A DNA stretch of 9,714 nt from Acetobacteraceae bacterium (GTDB lineage: Bacteria; Pseudomonadota; Alphaproteobacteria; Acetobacterales; Acetobacteraceae). The number at the start of each line of letters is the position of its first letter. Position 1 is the stretch's first letter. A program made the translations under genes and the position numbers. Below the pieces are notes generated by a model. It was not told where the DNA came from. It searched no databases and was given only the letters and a program-made list of their open reading frames with translations. This document shows positions 1 through 7,442 of the stretch, one piece after another. The stretch spans positions 1 through 9,714 of the forward strand of contig DAHWNE010000114.1 of NCBI GenBank assembly GCA_027340195.1, written 5' to 3'.

Positions 1-1400
1 GCCGCCGCGTCGCGGATCAGGATGCCGGCGCGCGCCGCCGCCCCGGTGCCGGCCATCAGCGCGGTGGGGGGCGCCAGGCCAAGCGCGCAGGGGCAGGCGA
101 TCACCAGCACCGAGACCGCGGCGAGCAGCCCATGCGTCGCCATCCCCGCCGCCGCCCAGCCCAGGAACGCCACCGTCGCCGCCGCCAGCACCGCCGGCAC
201 GAACCAAGCCGCCACCTGGTCCACCACCCGCTGCACCGGGGCCTTCGCCGCCTGGGCGTGGGCGACCAGCGCGATGATGCGGGCCAGCGTGCTGGCCTCG
301 CCCACCGCGGTTACCCGCAGACGGAGCATCGCTGGCCCGTTCACCGACCCGCCGATCAGCGCATCCCCCGGCGCCTTCGAGACCGGGCGGCTCTCCCCGG
401 TCATCAGGCTTTCATCGACCGCGCCGGCGCCGGAGATCAGCGTCCCGTCGGCGGGAATCCGCTCCCCCGGCAGCACGCGCAGGATATCTCCGGTGGCGAC
501 GGCGGCGATCGGCAGCTCCAGCACTTCGGCATCGCGCTCGATTCGCGCCGTCTCGGGCCGCAGCGCCATCAGCGCGCGGATCGCCCCGCCGGTGGCGCGC
601 CGGGCCCGCGCTTCCAGCCAGCGCCCGGTCAGCACCAGGGTGATGACCACCGCCGAGGCCTCGAAATAGGTGCCGGCCGCGCCGGTCCCGGCGAGCAGCC
701 GTTCCAGGCTGAGACCGAAGGCGGCGGAGGTGCCGAGCGCCACCAGCAGGTCCATGTTGCCGGTCCCGGCGCGGACCGCGCGGAACCCGGCGAGGTAGAA
801 CCGCCCGCCGATCCCGAACTGCACCAGCGTCGCCAGCCCCAGCGCCACCCAGGGGGAGAGGGCGAGCCCGGCCATCGGCGCCAGCAGCGGCAGCGTCAGC
901 ACGGCGGACAGGAGCACCGTCAGCGCCTCCCGCCGGTCGCGCCGGGCTTCCGCCGCTTCGAGCGCGCGCGCCTGCTCGGCTTCCCCGGTCAGCAGCGTGG
1001 CGTCGTAGCCGGCATCGCGCACCGCCCCGATCAGCGCGGCGGGATGCAGGTCGAGTCCGGTCACCTCGGCGCGCTGGGTGGCGAGGTTGACGCTGACCCC
1101 CAACACCCCGGGCACGGCGGCGAGCGCGCGTTCCACCCGTCCGGCGCAGGTGGCGCAGGTCATGCCGGTGATCGCGAAGTCGCGCCGATCGTGACCCAGC
1201 GCGTAGCCCGCGTCCGTGACCGCCGTGTCCAGCGCCGCCGCGGCGAGCCCGGCCGGAAGCGTGACATCGGCGGTTTCGGTGGCGAGGTTGACGCTGGCCG
1301 CCACCCCCGGCAGGCGGGTGAGTGCCTTCTCCACCCGTCCGGCGCAGGTGGCGCAGGTCATTCCCTCCACCCGCAAGGTCAGATGCGGGGTCTGGTCCAT
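1..1400 (-). CDS. copA: Copper-translocating P1B-type ATPase, C-terminal part outside window
   Basis: This is a Cu(+)-exporting ATPase of the inner membrane; it pumps cytoplasmic copper out at the cost of ATP. The first 466 codons are present and the gene continues past the left edge. Two N-terminal HMA copper-binding domains occupy roughly residues 6-70 and 73-138, each with a GMTCATC motif (CxxC at C16/C19 and C82/C85). Membrane segments follow, including one beginning NMDLLVALGTSAA. The actuator domain carries TGES at 334-337, and the metal-binding CPC of the sixth membrane helix is C436-P437-C438. The phosphorylation site (DKTGT) and the ATP-binding domain would lie outside the window. 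After CPCALGLA the sequence reads PPTA where most family members have TPTA. The ATG lies 2 nt after the chaperone gene's stop with no strong SD of its own, suggesting translational coupling. The family is certain, and copper as the metal is well supported by CPC plus the HMA domains. Confidence 0.97.
   Translation of the reverse strand, partial: MDQTPHLTLRVEGMTCATCAGRVEKALTRLPGVAASVNLATETADVTLPAGLAAAALDTAVTDAGYALGHDRRDFAITGMTCATCAGRVERALAAVPGVLGVSVNLATQRAEVTGLDLHPAALIGAVRDAGYDATLLTGEAEQARALEAAEARRDRREALTVLLSAVLTLPLLAPMAGLALSPWVALGLATLVQFGIGGRFYLAGFRAVRAGTGNMDLLVALGTSAAFGLSLERLLAGTGAAGTYFEASAVVITLVLTGRWLEARARRATGGAIRALMALRPETARIERDAEVLELPIAAVATGDILRVLPGERIPADGTLISGAGAVDESLMTGESRPVSKAPGDALIGGSVNGPAMLRLRVTAVGEASTLARIIALVAHAQAAKAPVQRVVDQVAAWFVPAVLAAATVAFLGWAAAGMATHGLLAAVSVLVIACPCALGLAPPTALMAGTGAAARAGILIRDAA
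1132..1361. repeat. Near-identical direct repeats within the two HMA modules of copA
   Basis: A 32-nt stretch is identical at 1132-1163 and 1330-1361; it encodes the MTCATCAGRVE core of each HMA domain. A second 19-nt stretch is identical at 1077-1095 and 1278-1296; it encodes the VNLAT region. The offsets are 198 and 201 nt, so the first domain is one codon shorter in the intervening loop. This is seen directly. Recent duplication or gene conversion is the inferred cause. Confidence 0.85.
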
Positions 1401-1402
1401 GG

Positions 1403-1612
1403 TCAGGCCGCGCGTTTCGCCCCGTAGCCGGCACGCTCGGCGGCGGCGATCAGCGCATCGGCCGGCGCCGAGCCGGTGGCGCGCGCGGTGTTGGCGGCCA
1501 GATCGACGGTGACCGAGTCCACCCCGGGCAGCCGTGACAGCGCGCGGGTGAGCGCGGTGACGCAGCCCTGGCAGGTCATGCCGGTGATCTCGAGCGTGGT
1601 GGTCTCGGCCAT
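1403..1612 (-). CDS. copZ: Small HMA-domain copper chaperone (CopZ-like)
   Basis: A 69-residue protein made of a single heavy-metal-associated (HMA) domain, the usual size for cytoplasmic copper chaperones that deliver Cu(+) to CopA. The metal site is GMTCQGC (C14 and C17), and the C-terminal AGYGA stretch is typical of the fold. The ATG at 1612 is chosen over an ATG 22 codons upstream (1678) because a perfect AAGGAGG Shine-Dalgarno (1618-1624) sits 5 nt before it and the domain begins right after. The gene ends 2 nt before the copA start, so the two form an operon in the order chaperone then pump. I saw no convincing CueR-type dyad upstream. It could in principle be a mercury-binding MerP-like protein, but the absence of a signal peptide and the adjacent copA favour a copper chaperone. 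Confidence 0.9.
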   Translation of the reverse strand: MAETTTLEITGMTCQGCVTALTRALSRLPGVDSVTVDLAANTARATGSAPADALIAAAERAGYGAKRAA

Positions 1613-1663
1613 GCTGGCCTCCTTGCGCGACAACGCCTTGGGATCTGGGCCGGCGCGGTCGGA

Positions 1664-1691
1664 TTGACAAGCCGTCACCCGGTTCTACCGT
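1664..1691 (+). promoter_or_regulatory. Candidate sigma70-like promoter for the dioxygenase gene
   Basis: A consensus -35 hexamer TTGACA (1664-1669) is followed after 16 nt by TACCGT (1686-1691), which matches only three positions of the -10 consensus. It lies about 30 nt upstream of the start codon at 1720. The reverse complement of the -35 region is TTGTCAA, so the same bases could serve a promoter for the divergent copper genes. The rest of the 107-nt gap (1613-1719) holds the two ribosome binding sites and nothing else recognisable. Confidence 0.35.
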
Positions 1692-1719
1692 CATCGGGCG
1701 GCAGTGATGGAGGAAACCG

Positions 1720-2598
1720 ATGAGCGCGCTGCGCGGCAACCAGGGACCGAGGATCAAGGCGGCGTCGGCCGCTGTCGAAGGCTATGACACCATCACCGTC
1801 GATCCGCTGACGCCGATCATCGGCGCCGAGATCGGCGGGGTCGATCTGGCCGCCCCCTCGAACCACCAGCTCGACGAGATCCACCGCGCGCTGGCCGCGC
1901 ATCAGGTCATCTTCTTCCGCGACCAGAACATGACCCCCGAGCAGCACCTGGCGTTCGGCCGCCATTTCGGCCCGCTGCACATCCACCCCGCCGCGCCGCA
2001 CGCGCCCGGCCATCCCGAGCTGATGATCATCCACGCCGACAAGGACAGCCCGCGCGCCAACGGCGAGAACTGGCACTCCGACGTCTCCTGCGACCCCGAG
2101 CCGCCGATGGGCAGCATCCTCTACATCAAGACCTGCCCGCCGCGCGGGGGCGATACGCTGTTCGCCTCGATGTATGCCGCCTACGACGCGCTGTCGGAAC
2201 GGATGCAGCGCTATCTGGAGGGGCTCACGGCGCTGCACGACGGCGAGCCGGTCTATCGCGGGCTCTATGCGAACTACGGCGTGGCCGACAAGCCGGATTA
2301 CCCGCGGGCCGAGCACCCGGTGGTGCGCACGCATCCGGTCACCGGGCGCAAGGCGCTGTACGTGAACCGCGGCTTCACCCGGCGCATCCTGGGGATTCCC
2401 CGCGACGAGAGCGAGGGCATCCTGCGCTATCTTTACGAACACATGGAAAACCCGCTGTTCCAGTGCCGGTTCCGCTGGCGCGCGAACTCGGTGGCGTTCT
2501 GGGACAATCGCTGCGTGCAGCACCACGCGCTGTGGGACTACTGGCCGGAGACCCGGTCGGGCTTCCGGGTGACGGTGCGCGGGGAGCGGCCGGTTTAG
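1720..2598 (+). CDS. TauD/TfdA-family Fe(II)/2-oxoglutarate-dependent dioxygenase
   Basis: A 292-residue cytoplasmic non-haem iron oxygenase that should couple decarboxylation of 2-oxoglutarate to hydroxylation of a small substrate. The iron facial triad is visible: H119 and D121 in WHSDVSC, and H268 in the DNRCVQHHALWDY segment. T146 in GGDTLFAS and R279/R283 in ETRSGFRVTVRG match the 2-oxoglutarate-binding positions of E. coli TauD. The N-terminal domain begins around YDTITVDPLTPIIGAEIGGVD, leaving about 20 extra residues at the start. The ATG at 1720 is supported by GGAGG at 1709-1713 with 6-nt spacing. The substrate is not determined by sequence: taurine, alkylsulfates or other acids are possible, and no sulfonate transporter is nearby. 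Its stop TAG overlaps the stop of the convergent dehydratase gene by 4 nt. It stands alone, divergent from the copper operon. Confidence 0.93.
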   Translation: MSALRGNQGPRIKAASAAVEGYDTITVDPLTPIIGAEIGGVDLAAPSNHQLDEIHRALAAHQVIFFRDQNMTPEQHLAFGRHFGPLHIHPAAPHAPGHPELMIIHADKDSPRANGENWHSDVSCDPEPPMGSILYIKTCPPRGGDTLFASMYAAYDALSERMQRYLEGLTALHDGEPVYRGLYANYGVADKPDYPRAEHPVVRTHPVTGRKALYVNRGFTRRILGIPRDESEGILRYLYEHMENPLFQCRFRWRANSVAFWDNRCVQHHALWDYWPETRSGFRVTVRGERPV

Positions 2599-3113
2599 CC
2601 GGCATCCGCCGCCGGGGTGGGGATGCGCCTCCGCCCCTCCGTCATGACCGGCCGCGATCCGGCCATGACGAGTGAGCCGGAACACTCGGGCGCGGGCGCC
2701 GGAACCGCCACCGTTCCCTGTCCCGCCACCAGCAGCCGCCCGCTCGCCGCGCGTAGCGCGAATCCATAGACCGAGCCGCCCTCGCCGGCCGCCAGCCGCC
2801 ACGCGCGCACGCTCAGGGTCCCGAACGCCGCCTGATCCAGTCGCGCCACCTCGCAGCGCAGGTCGCGCAGGGCGGCGATCATCCCGGGCCTGCCGTTCCC
2901 GGTCAGCGCCCCATGCAGCGCCGCCGCCTGCATCCCGTATTCGGCCCCGGTGACCGCCCCCAGCCTTCCGGCCGCCCGCAGCGGGTTGGCGGGGTCCAGG
3001 TGCGAGGCCGCGCGGCACAATATCCCCCGCGCATCCCATCGCAGGGCCGCGTCCAGCAGGCACATCGCCCCCTGATGGGGGATCAGGGCGCGGATCCGCG
3101 CGGCGCCGAGCAC
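2595..3113 (-). CDS. Hotdog-fold 3-hydroxyacyl-ACP dehydratase, ApeP-like
   Basis: A 172-residue protein of the FabA/FabZ-like hotdog superfamily, closest in pattern to the ApeP-type dehydratases of aryl-polyene clusters. It would remove water from 3-hydroxyacyl-ACP during chain extension. The candidate catalytic histidine is H13 in PHQGAMCLLD and the candidate acid is E58 in GAEYGMQAAALHG, the usual positions of the pair. The hotdog core seems to end near GQGTVAV (residues 131-137). The start is a GTG at 3113, chosen because GGAGG (3121-3125) lies 7 nt upstream. It begins 31 nt inside the end of the CLF-like gene. The last about 30 residues are Pro/Arg/Ala-rich and include a stretch encoded by the REP-like palindrome, so the ancestral stop was probably lost. 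The stop TAA overlaps the convergent dioxygenase stop. Family assignment is fairly firm; the ApeP label rests on the EY.MQA pattern and the neighbouring genes. Confidence 0.82.
   Translation of the reverse strand: MLGAARIRALIPHQGAMCLLDAALRWDARGILCRAASHLDPANPLRAAGRLGAVTGAEYGMQAAALHGALTGNGRPGMIAALRDLRCEVARLDQAAFGTLSVRAWRLAAGEGGSVYGFALRAASGRLLVAGQGTVAVPAPAPECSGSLVMAGSRPVMTEGRRRIPTPAADAG
2602..2626. terminator. Short GC-rich hairpin after the dioxygenase gene
   Basis: GCATCC (2602-2607) and GGATGC (2621-2626) can pair around a 13-nt loop just after the dioxygenase stop codon. There is no T-tract, so intrinsic termination is uncertain. It lies inside the 3' end of the opposing dehydratase reading frame. 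Confidence 0.3.
2640..2670. repeat. REP-like palindrome at a convergent gene junction
   Basis: The arms CGTCATGACCGG (2640-2651) and CCGGCCATGACG (2659-2670) pair over 12 positions with one mismatch, around the 7-nt loop CCGCGAT. Palindromes of this CGTCATG...CATGACG style are familiar dispersed intergenic repeats in GC-rich alphaproteobacteria, which is prior knowledge and not demonstrated here because only one copy is in the window. The position between converging genes suits a bidirectional terminator. It is translated as residues 148-158 (LVMAGSRPVMT) of the dehydratase reading frame. Confidence 0.7.
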
Positions 3114-3901
3114 GGCGTCACCTCCACCCGCACCTGCCCGCCGAACAGCCCCAGCGCCATCGCGTCGGGTTCCTCCCGCGCCAGCGCTTCCAGCAACCGC
3201 AATGCCCGTCCCGCCGGGTTCGCCGCCGCGATCTCCCGCAGCGCCGCCAGCCGGGGCATCCCCGCTTCCGGGTCCGCCGCCTCCGGGCGATGCGCCACCA
3301 GCAAGGTCGGTCCCGCCCCATCCGCCGGCCCCAGCACCAGCCCCACCCCGCAGGCGAAGCTGGTGTCCCGGTACGCCGCCAGCGGTGGCGGCACCGGCAG
3401 GTCGTAGGCCACCAGCAGCACCGTGGCCGCGTCGGCCGCCACCTCGGAGGCCGCCCGCAGCAGTCCGGCGGCAAAGCTGCCGTCATGCCCGCTCAGGCTG
3501 GTGACCGGCTGCGCGGACCTGGTGGCGATGCTCCAGTAACCCGCCGCCGCGTTGTGGACCGAGTTGTGGAACTGGGTGGGCGAGACGAGCGGCGCCGGGC
3601 CGGCCAGGGTTTCCAGCAGGGCGCCGACCACCGCGGCGTCGCCGTTGGAACTGGCGAACACGCCGGGGATCGCCCCCGGCGCGATCCCCGAACCGGCCTG
3701 CGCTTCCGCCGCCACCGCCAGCGCCAGCCGGACCGAGGCCGCGGCGCGCCGGCGTTCATTGGGCGCCAGCAGCTCCGGCGCCGGCAACGCCGCCTCGGAG
3801 AAGCGATACGGCGTCTCCCCGCGCAGGATTGCCCGCGCGGCGCCCCATCCGAAGAGCCCCGGCATCCACACCCCGACCCCGCGCACCCGCACCGCGATCA
3901 T
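3083..3901 (-). CDS. Short ketosynthase-like chain-length factor (ApeC-type)
   Basis: A 272-residue protein resembling the N-terminal half of a beta-ketoacyl synthase, the size and pattern of the 'beta-ketoacyl synthase chain length factor' proteins of aryl-polyene and related clusters. Recognisable segments are VFASSNGD (81-88), SPTQFHNSVHNAAAGYW (107-123) and SLSGHDGSFAAGLL (135-148). The last is where an active ketosynthase has its nucleophilic cysteine; here no Cys is present. The C-terminal half with both catalytic histidines is also absent. It is therefore likely non-condensing and likely to pair with the adjacent full-length ketosynthase, setting chain length; this is inferred from known KS/CLF pairs. 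The ATG at 3901 overlaps the ketosynthase stop by 4 nt (ATGA), with GGGGA at 3906-3910 as a modest SD. An upstream in-frame ATG exists at 4141 but would give an N-terminus unlike the family. Confidence 0.85.
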   Translation of the reverse strand: MIAVRVRGVGVWMPGLFGWGAARAILRGETPYRFSEAALPAPELLAPNERRRAAASVRLALAVAAEAQAGSGIAPGAIPGVFASSNGDAAVVGALLETLAGPAPLVSPTQFHNSVHNAAAGYWSIATRSAQPVTSLSGHDGSFAAGLLRAASEVAADAATVLLVAYDLPVPPPLAAYRDTSFACGVGLVLGPADGAGPTLLVAHRPEAADPEAGMPRLAALREIAAANPAGRALRLLEALAREEPDAMALGLFGGQVRVEVTPCSAPRGSAP

Positions 3902-5073
3902 GCCGTCCCCAGCACCAGGGAACAGTTGATGCCGCCGAAGCCGAACGAGTTGCTCATCACCCGCCGGACCGTCCCGGCCTCGTTGGCCACCAGCAGCCGC
4001 GCCCCCAGCGCCGGGTCGGGCGCGTCCAGGAACAGCGCGCCCGGGCGCAGCCCGTGGCGGATGCAGAGCTCGCAGATCACCGCCTCCACGATCCCCGCCG
4101 CCCCCAGCGTATGGCCGGACCAGGCCTTGGTGGAGCTGCACGGCGTCGCCGGGCCGAAGACCGCCAGCACCGCGGCATCCTCCATCGCGTCATTGGCCCT
4201 GGTGCCGGTGCCATGCAGGTTGATGTAGTCGATCGCCTCGGGCCCGAGCCCGGCCGCGTCCAGCGCCGCGCGCATCGCCGCCGCCGCGCCGGCGCCATCG
4301 GGGCGCGGGGCGGACATGTGATAGCCGTCGCTCGAAGCCCCGGCCCCGAGCAGGGCCACGCCCTCGCCGTCCGGTTCCAGCAGCGCGAACCCGGCCGCCT
4401 CGCCGATCGAGAGCCCGGCCCGGTCCGCCGCCCCCGGCCGGCACGGCGTGGGCGCGATCAGTTCGAGGGCGGCGAAGCCGCGCAGCGTCATCCGGCACAG
4501 GCTGTCGGCGCCGCCCACCACCGCGGCATCCGCGAGCCCGGCCGCGATCAGCCGCTCGGCGTCGGCGAAGGCGCGCGCGGCGGAGGCGCAGGCGGTGGAG
4601 ACCACGAAGGCCGGGCCTTCGAGCTCCAGCGCGGCGGCGATGAAGCGGGCCAGGGCCGCCATGTCGTGGGTGTGGGCGTAGTCGAACCCGGAAGGCAGCG
4701 CGCCCGCGGCGTCACGGTCGCAGCAGGCGTCCTCGGCGCTCAGGATGCCGGAGGTGCTGGTGCCCACCACCACCGCGATCCGCCCGGCCCCGTAGCAGGC
4801 ACGGGCCCGCGCCACCGCGGCGGCGAAACCGTCCATGCCCAGCGCCATATCGGCCAGCCGGTGGGTACGGCAGTCGAACCGGGCAAGCCGGGCCGGCAGG
4901 CGATGCGCCTCCACCCCCTCCACCCGGCCGATGTAGCCCTCGGTGATGTCCAGGAAATCGCAGCGCCGCAGGCCGGAGCGCCGCTCCCGCAGCGCGGCCA
5001 GGGTGGCGGCGCGCCCATGGCCCATGGCGCTGACCAGGGTGGCGGCGGACAGGAACAGCGGGCGGCGCGGCAT
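3898..5073 (-). CDS. Beta-ketoacyl-ACP synthase, FabF-like (ApeO-type KS)
   Basis: A complete 391-residue condensing enzyme that would join malonyl-ACP units to a growing acyl or polyene chain. The catalytic triad is intact: C162 in VVSTACASAARAF, H287 in NLHGTGTRANDAMED and H321 in KAWSGHTLGAAG, with K316 just before. The C-terminal MSNSFGFGGINCSLVLG is the standard thiolase-fold ending. The N-terminal MPRRPLFLSAATLVSAMG and the YIGRVEGVE region resemble the KS proteins of aryl-polyene clusters more than housekeeping FabF. The ATG at 5073 shares one base with the upstream exporter's TGA (TGATG), and its own stop overlaps the CLF-like start by 4 nt. No strong SD precedes it, so coupled translation is likely. 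Its direct pairing with a nucleophile-less KS homologue supports a KS/CLF heterodimer role. Confidence 0.93.
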   Translation of the reverse strand: MPRRPLFLSAATLVSAMGHGRAATLAALRERRSGLRRCDFLDITEGYIGRVEGVEAHRLPARLARFDCRTHRLADMALGMDGFAAAVARARACYGAGRIAVVVGTSTSGILSAEDACCDRDAAGALPSGFDYAHTHDMAALARFIAAALELEGPAFVVSTACASAARAFADAERLIAAGLADAAVVGGADSLCRMTLRGFAALELIAPTPCRPGAADRAGLSIGEAAGFALLEPDGEGVALLGAGASSDGYHMSAPRPDGAGAAAAMRAALDAAGLGPEAIDYINLHGTGTRANDAMEDAAVLAVFGPATPCSSTKAWSGHTLGAAGIVEAVICELCIRHGLRPGALFLDAPDPALGARLLVANEAGTVRRVMSNSFGFGGINCSLVLGTA

Positions 5074-7442
5074 CAGGCGGATCGGTCTCCCGGCTCGGGC
5101 TCGGCGCGGCGGGGACCGGCGAACAGGAACCCCGCGATCATCGCCGCCGCCGCGCCGATCACAACCGTCAGCCCGATCTGTCGCAACAGCGGCGTGCGCG
5201 CCGTGGCCAGCAATCCGAAGGTCATCAAGGTCATCGCGTTGCAGGTTATCAGAGTACGCAGCGTCCGTGCCCGCTCCTCGGCATCCGCCTGCGCGCGGGC
5301 GAAGAACAGCGCGTAGTCGATGCCGACTCCGGCGGCGAGTTGCAATGCCACCACCTGCAACAGCGACACCCGCACCCCGAGAAGGGTCAACGTCGCCACC
5401 GCCACCACCAGCGCGGCCAGCACCGCCCCGGCCACCCGCGCCACCCGCCACGGGTCGCGCAGCCCCACCAGCAGCACCGCGAGCGCGGCCAGCCCCCCCC
5501 AGGCCAGCAGATGCAACGAGGCGACGGTGGCCCGGGTCACCAGCCGCGCCGACTCGGCGGCGACGTCCACATAGAGCACCCCGTGCGCGCGCAACGCCGC
5601 CGCGACGCGGTGCGGGTGGGTCACGCCGGAGGGCGCGATCAGCCCGTACCAGTGCCGCCCGCGGCGTAGCAGCAGCGGGGCCAGCCGCGCCGCCAGCACC
5701 GGATCGCGCAGCCTCTGCGGCGTGACCGGCGCGGCAAGTCGCGCCGCCGCCACGTCGGCCAGGAACGGGGCGAAGGCGCCGGCGCGGAATCCCAGCCCTG
5801 CCGTCGCCGCCGCCATCCGCCGCGCCAGCACTGCCGCCGGCGGCAGCGCCGCCTGGCGGGCCCGCTGGGTAGCCAGGCTGGGTAGCAGCTGTGCCGCATC
5901 GGTCACTGAGGCCATCGCCCCGGCGGCGCGCAGCTTCGCCAGCACCGGCGCCAGCCGTTCCTCGGCCACCAGCACCGCCTCGGCGTTGTTCCCCCGCACC
6001 AGCCCGAGCTGTCCGGCGTCGGGCACCCCCACCGCCGCGCGCAGCGCCGCATCCTCGGCCAGCACCGGACGCGGCACCGGCGAGAGCGCGGCCAGATCGG
6101 TCGCCCAGCGCGGCCCGCCGGAGACCGCCAGGAACAGCCCGCACCCGGCGACCACCGCGAGCCCCAGCCAGCGGAAGCGCCGCCAGCCCTCGACCCGGCC
6201 CAGGATCGCGGTATCGCCGAACCCCACCGGCGCCAGCCCGGCCGCCACCACCAGCGGCGGCAGCACCAGCCAAGTCGCCAGCGCCGCCACCGCCAGCCCG
6301 GTGAGCGCGATCCCGCCCAGCGCCGCGATCGCCGGCAGCGGCGCCGCCAGCATCCCGGACAGCCCGAGCAGCGCCGCCAGCACCGCCAGCGTGAAGGCCT
6401 GGCCGATGCGTCGGAAGGTCGCCGCCGGGGTCTCGCCGGCCTTGCGGTGGCCGATGAACAGCACCGGGTAATCGACGCTCACCCCCAGCATGGTCATGCC
6501 GAAGCCGAACGCCATGCCCTGCACCGATCCGGCCCAGGCCTGCGCCAGCGCCGTCGCCACCGCCACCCCCAGCGCCAGCGGCACCAGGATCGCCGCGATC
6601 GCCACCGGCGAGCGGAACCGCCAGACCAGCAGCAGGGTCACCGCCAGCGCCGACAGCACCGAGATGCGGGTCACGTCGGCGCGCACCACGCGCTCGGCGG
6701 CATCGCTGAGCACCGCGGTGCCGCCCAGCGCCAGCCGGGCGCCGGGGGGCGCGAGGGCGGCGAAATCGGCGCGGATTCGGGCCACCGCGCGGCTGCCGGC
6801 GTGCAGATCGATGCCGCCGGCGCGGGTTTCGGCCAGGATCAGCGCCCGCGGCCCGCCGCCGCGCCGCGCGACCATCCACACCCCGTCGCGGGCGCGGATG
6901 CGGCTGCCCCCGCTCCAGGCTCGCGCCAGTGCCAGCCCCGCCCCGGTGGGGTCGCGCAGCCCGTAGCGCGCCACCAGCGGAGAGGCCGCGGATTGGAGCC
7001 CCGCCAGCACCGCCTTGGCGTCGCGGCGCAGGGCGGCGCGGGTGAACGCCGCCCGGTCCACCCCCGGGGCGAGCAGGTAGCGATGGGCGAACAGGAACCG
7101 CGCCGCCGGCGAGCCCAGCAGCGGCGTGCTGCCGTCGCGCACCAGCGCAAACGCCCCGGATGCCGCCAGCCGCGCCGCGAGCGCCCGGCTCAGCGCAGCC
7201 AGCCGCGGCGCGGGCACCCCGTCGATCCCGATCAGGATCAGTCGGTTGGCCGCGCCCGCCCGCAGCTCGCGCAGCATGAACCGCGCCGCCGGAGTATCGG
7301 CCTGGGGCAGCAGATCGGCGAGGTCGGTGCGGAACCGCGCCGCCCGCAGCGCCGCCCCGGCCAGCGCCAGCGCAACGGCCAGCGCCAGCAGCACCGGCCA
7401 GGCGCGGCGGTCGTGCCCTCGCCCCGACGCCGGCGGGGTCAC
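5073..7442 (-). CDS. MMPL/RND-superfamily exporter
   Basis: A 789-residue inner-membrane protein of the MMPL family (RND superfamily), which usually moves lipids or lipid-linked products using proton flow. It has the expected two-fold architecture. TM1 (about 15-33) leads to a large loop containing RFRTDLADLLP (36-46), then TM2-6 (about 258-405). TM7 (about 425-441) leads to a second loop with WATDLAALSP (446-455), then TM8-12 (about 638-775). The paired charged motifs GVSVDYPVLF (D324) and GVGIDYALFF (D709) lie in the equivalent helices TM4 and TM10 and are candidate proton-relay residues. The start is a GTG at 7442 overlapping the CoA-transferase stop by 4 nt (GTGA); a positively charged HDRR precedes TM1, as expected. 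Exporters of this class are regular members of aryl-polyene clusters, consistent with the KS, CLF and dehydratase genes that follow. Cargo cannot be read from sequence. Confidence 0.9.
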   Translation of the reverse strand: MTPPASGRGHDRRAWPVLLALAVALALAGAALRAARFRTDLADLLPQADTPAARFMLRELRAGAANRLILIGIDGVPAPRLAALSRALAARLAASGAFALVRDGSTPLLGSPAARFLFAHRYLLAPGVDRAAFTRAALRRDAKAVLAGLQSAASPLVARYGLRDPTGAGLALARAWSGGSRIRARDGVWMVARRGGGPRALILAETRAGGIDLHAGSRAVARIRADFAALAPPGARLALGGTAVLSDAAERVVRADVTRISVLSALAVTLLLVWRFRSPVAIAAILVPLALGVAVATALAQAWAGSVQGMAFGFGMTMLGVSVDYPVLFIGHRKAGETPAATFRRIGQAFTLAVLAALLGLSGMLAAPLPAIAALGGIALTGLAVAALATWLVLPPLVVAAGLAPVGFGDTAILGRVEGWRRFRWLGLAVVAGCGLFLAVSGGPRWATDLAALSPVPRPVLAEDAALRAAVGVPDAGQLGLVRGNNAEAVLVAEERLAPVLAKLRAAGAMASVTDAAQLLPSLATQRARQAALPPAAVLARRMAAATAGLGFRAGAFAPFLADVAAARLAAPVTPQRLRDPVLAARLAPLLLRRGRHWYGLIAPSGVTHPHRVAAALRAHGVLYVDVAAESARLVTRATVASLHLLAWGGLAALAVLLVGLRDPWRVARVAGAVLAALVVAVATLTLLGVRVSLLQVVALQLAAGVGIDYALFFARAQADAEERARTLRTLITCNAMTLMTFGLLATARTPLLRQIGLTVVIGAAAAMIAGFLFAGPRRAEPEPGDRSA

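Noticed and set aside
132..1427. Plus-strand open frame opposite copA
   Set aside because: It encodes an Arg/Gly/Gln/His-rich composition without any motif, lies antisense to a clear P-type ATPase, and is expected from high GC content.
1613..1719. CueR or MerR-type operator for the copper operon
   Set aside because: I looked for a long-spacer promoter with an internal dyad on the minus strand and saw none convincing.
3829..5316. Long plus-strand open frame opposite the ketosynthase
   Set aside because: Low-complexity shadow; the opposite strand has an intact catalytic triad and family motifs throughout.
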